NCBI GenBank assembly: GCA_013694495.1
Contig: JACDCH010000604.1
Coordinates: forward strand, 1 to 5,405
DNA from: Acidimicrobiia bacterium
GTDB taxonomy: Bacteria > Actinomycetota > Acidimicrobiia > Acidimicrobiales > JACDCH01
Length of the DNA: 5,405 bases
Direction of reading: 5' to 3'
The position numbers and the translations under genes were made by a program. Below, piece after piece: positions 1-4,336 of this stretch; positions within the stretch are counted from its first letter, which is position 1; each line of letters opens with the position of its first letter. The notes under the pieces were generated by a model that saw only the letters and a program-made list of their open reading frames with translations, was not told the DNA's origin and ran no database searches.

Positions 1-345
1 GTCGCCGGGCTGGCTCGAGCCGTGGTCGTCCCGCCGGCCCCGGCGGTCGCCGTAGAGCAGGCCGGGCCCGGCCGCCGTCCCGTCGGCCCGCACGGCACCC
101 AGGCTCGGCACCATGGCGGCGACGTTGACCGCCAGCACCGGCTCGCGCAGAGGGCGGGCCACCTGGCGCAGCGCCTCGCCGACGTTCGCCCGCCAGGCCT
201 GGTCGATGTCGTGCTCGAAGGCACCGGGGAACGGGCTGACGATCGGGTGCGGCACCCGGGCCCGGGCCAGCACGTTGCCGTCGTCGTCGGCCGCCACCGC
301 CTTCACCGACGTCGTGCCGATGTCGATGCCGACCGTCACGCCCAC
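1..345 (-). CDS. FGGY-family carbohydrate kinase, N-terminal part (partial)
   Basis: Only the first 115 codons are visible; the gene runs off the left edge. The protein opens with a phosphate-binding segment, GIDIGTTSVKAV at residues 6-17, with the acidic Asp8 typical of the ASKHA ATPase fold. It continues with FEHDIDQAW (43-51) and GLLYGDRRG (95-103), which sit where FGGY kinases have their 'E.dp..W' and 'ailW.DqRa' segments. Family members such as xylulokinase, glycerol kinase and ribulokinase transfer the ATP gamma-phosphate to a sugar or polyol in the cytoplasm. The substrate cannot be told from this fragment; a xylulokinase-like member is the default guess. I chose the GTG at 345 because a TACGTT box lies exactly 6 nt upstream, giving a leaderless transcript; an in-frame GTG at 339 is the alternative. 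It lies downstream of the thiolase on the same strand but has its own promoter-like box, so it need not share the thiolase's regulation. Confidence 0.85.
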   Translation of the reverse strand, partial: MGVTVGIDIGTTSVKAVAADDDGNVLARARVPHPIVSPFPGAFEHDIDQAWRANVGEALRQVARPLREPVLAVNVAAMVPSLGAVRADGTAAGPGLLYGDRRGRRDDHGSSQPGD

Positions 346-477
346 GGACCGAACGTACTGTCGGCGCCGTGCTGGAGGATGCCGTCGTGCCGGTCGAGCG
401 CCGGAGGCGCTGGGGGCCTGGGGGCGGGGCCCCGGAGCAAGAACCCTTGCGCAGCAGCCGAACGGGTGAGCTCGAAG
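346..477. other. Intergenic region between thiolase and FGGY kinase
   Basis: This 132-bp gap has no supported gene. It contains two small perfect hairpins: GCAAG/CTTGC with a 4-nt loop at 437-450, and AGCGCC/GGCGCT with a 3-nt loop at 397-411. Between them lies a very G-rich plus-strand stretch (412-435) that includes the palindrome CGGGGCCCCG at 425-434. Neither hairpin is followed by a T-tract on the minus strand. They could weakly terminate or pause the thiolase transcript, but a canonical intrinsic terminator is absent. The right end holds the kinase promoter box. Confidence 0.4.
352..357 (-). promoter_or_regulatory. -10 element of the FGGY kinase (leaderless)
   Basis: Read on the minus strand, TACGTT matches the actinobacterial housekeeping-sigma consensus TANNNT. 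It is followed by six bases (CGGTCC) and then the GTG start, which puts the expected transcription start on the GTG itself. No Shine-Dalgarno sequence is present and no convincing -35 hexamer is visible. The arrangement is nearly the same as in front of the thiolase (TACGTT, TGGCCC, ATG). Confidence 0.55.
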
Positions 478-1608
478 TCAGACCTCGACGACAGTCGCGG
501 TGGACATGCCGCCACCGGCGCACAGCGCGGCGACGCCGATGCCGCCGCCGCGACGGCGCAGCTCGTGCACGAGCGTGGTCAGGATCCGGGCGCCGCTGCA
601 GGCGACCGGGTGCCCGAGGCCGACGGCGCCGCCGTTGACGTTGACCATCTCGTGGTCGAACCCGAGCAGCCGGCTCGACCCCACGGCCATCGACGCAAAC
701 GCCTCGTTGATCTCGACGAGATCGACGTCGGCCAGGGTGAGTCCGGCCCGCTCGAGCGCGCGAGGGATGGCGACCGTCGGAGCGAGCCCCGTGCGGCGGG
801 GCGCGACACCAGCGTTGGCCCACGCCCGGATGGTGGCGATCGGCGTGAGCCCGTTGGCCGCGGCGTAGCCGGCATCGGCCACCACCACCGCGCAGGCGCC
901 GTCGTTGAGCGACGACGAGTTGCCCGCGGTGACGGTGCCGTTCTCCTTGAACACCGTGGGCAGCGACGCCAGCTTCTCGAGGGTGGTGTCGCGCCGGGGC
1001 TTCTCGTCGTGCTCGACGAGGACGTCGCCCACGGCGAGCGGGAGGATCTCCTCGGCGAAGCGACCGTCGTCGGTGGCGGCCACGGCCCGCAGGTGCGAGT
1101 GGTACGACCAGTGGTCGGCCTCCCCTCGCGTGACGCCCGCCTCCTCGGCGGTGTTCTCCCCGACCGTGATGCCCATGTTCAGGTTCGGGGCGTCGGGGGT
1201 GTCCGGGTGCGTCGGCGAGATCCAGGGCTCGCCGTACTTCGTGGTGCCCGGCGTCTGGCTCATCGACGCCGCCCCGCCGGCGATGACCACCCGCTCCATG
1301 CCGGCGAGGATCTCCGCCGCCGCGGTGTTCACCGCCGACAACCCGGAGGCGCAGGCCCGCTGCACGGCCATGCCGGGCGTGTCAAGCGGCAGACCGAGGG
1401 CGATGGCGGTGTGGCGGGCGATGTTTCCACCGCCCTCCATCACCTCGCCGAGCACCACGTCGTCGACGTCGTCCGGGTCGACGCCGCTGCGCTTCAGGGC
1501 CTCGGCGACCACGGGCAGGGCGAGGTCGAAGACCGACAGCCCGACGAACGCACCCTTGCGGGCGACGCCGATGGGCGTGCGAACGGCGGACAGGAGCACG
1601 GCGGGCAT
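478..1608 (-). CDS. Acetyl-CoA acetyltransferase / 3-ketoacyl-CoA thiolase
   Basis: A complete 376-residue type II thiolase, slightly shorter than the usual 390 or so. All catalytic blocks are present: the nucleophile Cys86 in QRACASGLSAV (83-93), the oxyanion NEAFA block (301-305), the catalytic His333 in GGAVGLGHPVACSGAR, and the second Cys363 in ALCAGGGMS. The TAGNSSSLNDGA segment (227-238) corresponds to the CoA-binding TAGNAS-NDGA motif. The enzyme is cytoplasmic and either cleaves 3-ketoacyl-CoA with CoA or runs the reverse Claisen condensation. The intact CASG loop makes it a true thiolase rather than an SCP2-type thiolase-like protein. The ATG at 1608 gives the standard N-terminus (VLLSAVRTPIG) and lies 6 nt after a TACGTT box, so it is probably leaderless. 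It is transcribed divergently from a dehydrogenase/hydratase pair that supplies the preceding beta-oxidation steps. Chain-length preference cannot be read from the sequence. Confidence 0.95.
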   Translation of the reverse strand: MPAVLLSAVRTPIGVARKGAFVGLSVFDLALPVVAEALKRSGVDPDDVDDVVLGEVMEGGGNIARHTAIALGLPLDTPGMAVQRACASGLSAVNTAAAEILAGMERVVIAGGAASMSQTPGTTKYGEPWISPTHPDTPDAPNLNMGITVGENTAEEAGVTRGEADHWSYHSHLRAVAATDDGRFAEEILPLAVGDVLVEHDEKPRRDTTLEKLASLPTVFKENGTVTAGNSSSLNDGACAVVVADAGYAAANGLTPIATIRAWANAGVAPRRTGLAPTVAIPRALERAGLTLADVDLVEINEAFASMAVGSSRLLGFDHEMVNVNGGAVGLGHPVACSGARILTTLVHELRRRGGGIGVAALCAGGGMSTATVVEV

Positions 1609-1614
1609 GGGCCA

Positions 1615-1620
1615 AACGTA
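1615..1620 (-). promoter_or_regulatory. -10 element of the thiolase gene (leaderless)
   Basis: On the minus strand TACGTT is followed by TGGCCC and the ATG at 1608, a 6-nt gap that predicts transcription starting at the start codon. There is no Shine-Dalgarno sequence. The first two bases (TA) form one outer edge of the extended palindrome in this divergent region. No good -35 hexamer is found 16-18 bp upstream. Confidence 0.6.
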
Positions 1621-1621
1621 C

Positions 1622-1637
1622 CTGACACGAGTGTCAG
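1622..1637. promoter_or_regulatory. Palindromic operator in the thiolase/SDR divergent promoter
   Basis: The 16-bp sequence CTGACACGAGTGTCAG is a perfect inverted repeat with 7-bp arms around a 2-bp centre (GA). After one mismatched pair the symmetry resumes with TA at 1619-1620 and TA at 1639-1640, which are the first two bases of the two opposing -10 boxes. Length and shape fit a dimeric TetR-family operator, the class that commonly controls acyl-CoA and lipid catabolism in actinobacteria. No regulator gene lies in the window, so its identity is unknown. Its position, in the -10/-35 spacer of both promoters, would suit simultaneous repression of both transcripts. Confidence 0.7.
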
Positions 1638-1638
1638 C

Positions 1639-1644
1639 TACTGT
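1639..1644 (+). promoter_or_regulatory. -10 element of the SDR/MaoC operon
   Basis: TACTGT (TANNNT type) is followed by eight bases and the GTG at 1653. This suits a leaderless or nearly leaderless transcript and favours the GTG over the ATG at 1659. There is no Shine-Dalgarno sequence in the gap and no clear -35 hexamer. Confidence 0.55.
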
Positions 1645-1652
1645 CGGCCGGC

Positions 1653-2546
1653 GTGGGGATGCTGGCCGGACGGACGGCGATCGTGACCGGCGCGGGGCGG
1701 GGCATCGGCCGCGGCGAGGCCGTCGCCCTGGCGGCCGAAGGCGCGACGGTCGTGGTCAACGACCTCGACGCGACCCAGGCCGGCGCGGTCGTCGCCGAGA
1801 TCGAGGCAGCGGGAGGCGCGGCGCTGCCCGACAGCAACGACGTCGCCGCCTGGGACGGTGCCCGCGCCCTCGTGGCCGGGGCGGTCGAGCGCACGGGGCG
1901 GCTCGACGTGCTGGTGAACAACGCCGGCTTCCTGCGGGACCGCATGTCGTTCTCGATGGACGAGGCCGAGTGGGACGATGTCGTGCGCGTGCATCTCAAG
2001 GGCCACTTCGCCCCGAGCAAGTTCGCAGCCGAGCACTGGCGGGCCGAGGCCAAGGCCGCCGGCGACGCCCCGCCCCGCGGCGGCGCCATCGTCAACACCG
2101 TGAGCGAGGCCGGCCTCTACGGCGGCACCGGCCAGGCCAACTACGTGGCGGCCAAGTCCGGCATCGCCGGCCTCACCGTCGGCCTCGCGCGGGAGCTCGA
2201 GCGCTACGGCGTCCGGGTCAACGCCATCGCCCCCCGGGCCCGCACGCAGATGACCGAGGCCGTGCTGGGCGACTACGCCGCGCCGCCGGCCGATGGCGGC
2301 TTCGACGAGTGGGACGCCGGCAACATCGGGCCCGTCGTCGCCTGGCTGGCGAGCGACGAGGCCGCCGACGTCACCGGGCAGGTCATGGTCGTGTTCGGCG
2401 GCCGCATCCACCTCTTCGAGGGGTGGACGATGGTGGGCGAGATCGAGCAGGACGAGCGCTGGTCGGTGGAGGCCATCGCGGCGCGACGTCCGGAGCTGTT
2501 CGGGGAGTGCCGACCGGGCCTCCCCCGCATGGGGTTCGGGAGGTAG
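1653..2546 (+). CDS. SDR-family (3R)-hydroxyacyl-CoA dehydrogenase, MFE-2-like
   Basis: A 297-residue classical short-chain dehydrogenase. The Rossmann motif TGAGRGIG is at 12-19; Asp37 after strand beta-2 (VVVNDLD) favours NAD(H) over NADP(H); NNAG is at 89-92. Catalytic Ser151, Tyr164 and Lys168 lie in SEAGLYGGTGQANYVAAK. VHLKG (113-117) has His where most classical SDRs have the Asn of the tetrad. NNAGFLRDR, VHLKGHF, NAIAPRARTQMT and a C-terminal GW...EQDERW stretch closely recall the (3R)-hydroxyacyl-CoA dehydrogenase domain of peroxisomal multifunctional enzyme 2. The likely reaction is NAD-dependent oxidation of (R)-3-hydroxyacyl-CoA to 3-ketoacyl-CoA, possibly of bulky or branched chains. 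The GTG at 1653 is preferred for its spacing to the -10 box and the usual MGxLxGR start; ATG 1659 is the alternative. The next gene, a MaoC-like hydratase, begins 4 bp after the stop. Exact substrate unknown. Confidence 0.9.
   Translation: MGMLAGRTAIVTGAGRGIGRGEAVALAAEGATVVVNDLDATQAGAVVAEIEAAGGAALPDSNDVAAWDGARALVAGAVERTGRLDVLVNNAGFLRDRMSFSMDEAEWDDVVRVHLKGHFAPSKFAAEHWRAEAKAAGDAPPRGGAIVNTVSEAGLYGGTGQANYVAAKSGIAGLTVGLARELERYGVRVNAIAPRARTQMTEAVLGDYAAPPADGGFDEWDAGNIGPVVAWLASDEAADVTGQVMVVFGGRIHLFEGWTMVGEIEQDERWSVEAIAARRPELFGECRPGLPRMGFGR
2538..2543 (+). promoter_or_regulatory. Shine-Dalgarno sequence of the MaoC-like gene
   Basis: GGGAGG lies 7 nt before the GTG at 2551, inside the last codons of the dehydrogenase and touching its TAG stop. 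This decides the GTG as the start over the in-frame ATG at 2584, and shows that the second gene of the operon uses leader-dependent initiation. Confidence 0.75.
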
Positions 2547-2550
2547 GGAC

Positions 2551-3006
2551 GTGCCGGCGCTGACCGAGTTGAAGGGCAAGGACATGGGCCGCCAGCGGGT
2601 GCGGATCGAGTGGGGGCCGGCGAAGACGTTCGCCGTCGCCGTCACCGACAGCTCGCCCGAGCACCAGGCCGAGGACGCGATCGTGCCGCCGACGTTCCCG
2701 TTCGCGTGGGGCTACTGGGGAACGCTCGAGGGTCGGGCCGGGGGCCTGCCGATCGAGCAGCTGCGGGGGCCGGGCCGGATGATCCTGCACGGCGAGCAGG
2801 AGTTCGAGTACCACCGCCACGCCCGCGTGGGCGACGTGCTCGAAGGCACGGCCCGCATCGCCGACGTCTACGAGCGCGACACGGGCAGCGCCACGATGGA
2901 GTTCTACGTGCTCGAGACGTCGTGGACCGACGCCTCGAGCGGCGAGCCCGTGGTCGACGCCCGCTTCACGCTGATCGTGCGGGCCAAGAACGAGACGCCT
3001 GGGTAG
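2551..3006 (+). CDS. MaoC-like (R)-specific enoyl-CoA hydratase, single hotdog domain
   Basis: A 151-residue protein, the length of one hotdog fold, resembling the MaoC N-terminal dehydratase family. It opens with LKGKDMG (7-13), then FAVAVTDSSPEH (27-38), then VPPTFPFAWGY (45-55), which matches the family's 'apPtf' segment. The C-terminal half has LHGEQEFEYHRHARVGD, a typical second strand pair, and ends in the RFTLIVR strand. Asp33 and His38 are spaced as in the D-x-N-P-x-H dyad of PhaJ-type hydratases, with Ser35 in place of Asn, so activity looks possible. The expected reaction is hydration of trans-2-enoyl-CoA to (R)-3-hydroxyacyl-CoA, feeding the upstream dehydrogenase. Some members work only as heterodimers with a second MaoC subunit; none is seen here. 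It is operonic with the dehydrogenase (4-bp gap), and its TAG stop abuts the stop of the convergent hydrolase. Confidence 0.85.
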   Translation: MPALTELKGKDMGRQRVRIEWGPAKTFAVAVTDSSPEHQAEDAIVPPTFPFAWGYWGTLEGRAGGLPIEQLRGPGRMILHGEQEFEYHRHARVGDVLEGTARIADVYERDTGSATMEFYVLETSWTDASSGEPVVDARFTLIVRAKNETPG

Positions 3007-3933
3007 CTACCAGCTGATCTCGTCGAGGAACGTCGAGATCAGGTTGCTGGTGGACCGCGGGTTGTCGCCGGCGGCGAGGTGCCCGGCCTTCTCGACGATG
3101 GCGAGGCGGGCGTCACGCATGATGGCGACGAGCTCGACGGCGGCGTCGCCCGACAGCACGTCGCTGGTGCCGCCCCGGAGCAGAAGCGACGGGCACTCGA
3201 TGCGCCGGGCGTCGTCGTCGACGCCCTCCATCACCGACACCGCCGGCGGCGGCACGCCACCCGCCTCTTCGACCGCCCGGTTCCAGCGCCGGCCCATCCC
3301 GTGCTTCCAGATCCAGCGGCCGTCGGCGCGCTGGCGCAGGTTGCGGGTGAGCGACTCGGGCCGGAAGGACCGGCGGTACGGCAGGTACTCGGCGATGAAC
3401 GCGCCGGCCTCCTCGAGCGAGCCGAAGCTGTCGTGGGCCCGCATGAAGTCGACGATCTTCTGCACCCCCTCGGCCTCGAGGCGGTGGCCGACGTCGATGA
3501 GCGCCAGCGCCGCCATGCGACCGGGATGGGCGGCGCCGAGCCGGAGGGACGCCAGGCCGCCGAGCGAGGCGCCGACGAAGGCGGCCCGATCGACACCGAA
3601 GTCGTCGAGGAACGGCAGCACCGCAGCGGCCAGGGCCTCGCGCCCCCACGGCGTGTCGGCGGGCAGCGGGTCCGAGTCGCCGTGGTTCGGGAGGTCGGGC
3701 GCGAGCACGTGGTACCGGTCGCGTAGCGAGGCCCCGAGCTCCTCGAACATGTAGGCGGTCTGGCCGCCGCCGTGCAGGCACAGCACCACCGGCGCGGTCG
3801 ACGGGCCCCATTCGAGGTAGTGGACCTGGCGGTCGCCATCGACGACGGCGAAGCCGCTGCGCCCGTCGATCGGGCAGTCGTGGCGGGGCACGACGTCGTC
3901 GGGGTGCACCTCCGGCTCGGCGGCCTCGCTCAC
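3007..3933 (-). CDS. Alpha/beta-fold hydrolase
   Basis: A complete 308-residue hydrolase of the alpha/beta fold. The oxyanion strand LCLHGGGQTAYMF covers 51-63, APDLPNHGDSD is at 78-88, and the nucleophile elbow GASLGG has Ser123. The acid is probably Asp258 in GGTSDVL, and the base is His285 in EKAGHLAAGDNP. Residues about 150-235 form the variable cap region that sets substrate choice. There is no signal peptide or membrane segment, so it is cytoplasmic. Candidate activities include C-C bond hydrolases of ring-cleavage pathways, esterases and lactonases; the sequence does not separate them. The GTG at 3933 overlaps the stop of the upstream SnoaL-like gene as GTGA, a standard coupled start, with a weak GGGAG 11 nt upstream. 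The frame stays open further upstream, but that part overlaps the SnoaL-like gene and has no start context. The two proteins are probably made together. Confidence 0.88.
   Translation of the reverse strand: MSEAAEPEVHPDDVVPRHDCPIDGRSGFAVVDGDRQVHYLEWGPSTAPVVLCLHGGGQTAYMFEELGASLRDRYHVLAPDLPNHGDSDPLPADTPWGREALAAAVLPFLDDFGVDRAAFVGASLGGLASLRLGAAHPGRMAALALIDVGHRLEAEGVQKIVDFMRAHDSFGSLEEAGAFIAEYLPYRRSFRPESLTRNLRQRADGRWIWKHGMGRRWNRAVEEAGGVPPPAVSVMEGVDDDARRIECPSLLLRGGTSDVLSGDAAVELVAIMRDARLAIVEKAGHLAAGDNPRSTSNLISTFLDEISW
3010..3050. terminator. Possible bidirectional hairpin at the convergent gene junction
   Basis: A perfect 9-bp inverted repeat, CTGATCTCG (3014-3022) and CGAGATCAG (3034-3042), encloses an 11-nt loop. 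A further CCAG/CTGG pair (3010-3013 and 3047-3050) extends the stem across a 4-nt bulge. It starts 3 nt after the MaoC stop and lies within the last 14 codons of the opposing hydrolase gene. No T-tract follows on either strand, so this is a candidate rather than a canonical intrinsic terminator. Confidence 0.4.
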
Positions 3934-4310
3934 AGGAACCGGATCTCCCGGCGGGCGAAGCGCCACTCCCCGCCGGCGTCGCGCCGGAGGTCGTCGTGGT
4001 AGCGGCCCGCCGAGGTGATGGCGTACCCGCCGTCGACCTTGGCCACGAAGGTGAAATCGGTGACGGCGAAGGCGGTGTCGCCGGACGCGTCGACCTCCAC
4101 GTCGGACTGGGCGATGAGGTGCTTGCCCCGGCGCTCGGGCGGCATCGACCCCTCCAGGAAGGCACGGATGGCAGCCCGGCCCTCGCTCGTGCGACCCATC
4201 ACGACGAAGCGCGCGTCGACAGCGAACAACTCGGCGAAGGCCTCCCAATCGCCGTCGTCGCAGCGCTGGCAGTAGCGCGCCAGGAGCCGTTCGATCTCCG
4301 GTTCAGCCAC
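3930..4310 (-). CDS. SnoaL/NTF2-like domain protein
   Basis: A 126-residue single-domain protein of the NTF2-like superfamily, closest in pattern to the SnoaL-like type. It begins with the helix IERLLARYCQRCDDGDW (6-22), followed by FAELFAVDARF (25-35), EGRAAIRAFL (43-52), KHLIAQSDVEV (63-73), the YAITSAGRYHDDLRR strand and helix (96-110) and a C-terminal WRFARREIRFL strand (116-126). Asp32, His64 and Tyr104 point to the usual cone-shaped pocket. Family members act as cyclases, isomerases, dehydratases or binding proteins in polyketide, steroid and aromatic metabolism, and the role here is undetermined. The GTG at 4310 lies 7 nt after a TACCGT box and has no Shine-Dalgarno sequence, suggesting a leaderless transcript. 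It is first in a two-gene operon with the alpha/beta hydrolase (GTGA overlap) and divergent from the coiled-coil gene. Confidence 0.88.
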   Translation of the reverse strand: MAEPEIERLLARYCQRCDDGDWEAFAELFAVDARFVVMGRTSEGRAAIRAFLEGSMPPERRGKHLIAQSDVEVDASGDTAFAVTDFTFVAKVDGGYAITSAGRYHDDLRRDAGGEWRFARREIRFL

Positions 4311-4317
4311 CGGGCGG

Positions 4318-4323
4318 ACGGTA
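4318..4323 (-). promoter_or_regulatory. -10 element of the SnoaL-like/hydrolase operon
   Basis: On the minus strand TACCGT (TANNNT) is followed by seven bases and the GTG at 4310, so the transcript is probably leaderless. The box shares its TA base pairs (4322-4323) with the opposing -10 box of the coiled-coil gene. Confidence 0.5.
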
Positions 4324-4327
4324 CTGT
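4322..4327 (+). promoter_or_regulatory. -10 element of the coiled-coil protein gene
   Basis: TACTGT (TANNNT) lies 9 nt before the ATG at 4337, predicting a leader of at most a few bases. No Shine-Dalgarno sequence is present. Its first two base pairs are also the first two of the opposite-strand TACCGT box, so the two divergent promoters physically overlap. Confidence 0.5.
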
Positions 4328-4336
4328 GCCGCCCCT

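Noticed and set aside
412..435. Possible G-quadruplex in the thiolase-kinase gap (plus strand)
   Set aside because: There are only three long G-runs (5, 5 and 4), with no fourth run of three or more close by. The G-richness is explained by overall composition.
397..450. Canonical intrinsic terminator after the thiolase
   Set aside because: The two small hairpins are real, but neither is followed by a U-tract in the minus-strand transcript, so I describe them within the intergenic region instead of calling a terminator.
1622..1637. CTGACA arms of the palindrome as -35 hexamers (TTGACA-like)
   Set aside because: Each arm is only about 11 bp from the -10 box it would serve, too short for the usual 16-18 bp spacer; an operator fits better.
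22..1686. Long plus-strand open frame (554 codons) antisense to the kinase and thiolase
   Set aside because: Its translation is low-complexity Arg/Gly/Val/Asp-rich with no domain. It mirrors the G/C third-position bias of the real minus-strand genes, whose catalytic motifs are complete.
905..2563. Long plus-strand open frame (552 codons) crossing the divergent promoter
   Set aside because: It is antisense to the thiolase and then out of frame across the dehydrogenase; it becomes an Arg/Gly/Pro-rich string and has no start context.
1638..2645. Minus-strand open frame of 335 codons opposite the dehydrogenase
   Set aside because: It is antisense to a dehydrogenase with an intact cofactor motif and catalytic Ser-Tyr-Lys, and its composition is typical of a GC-rich shadow frame.
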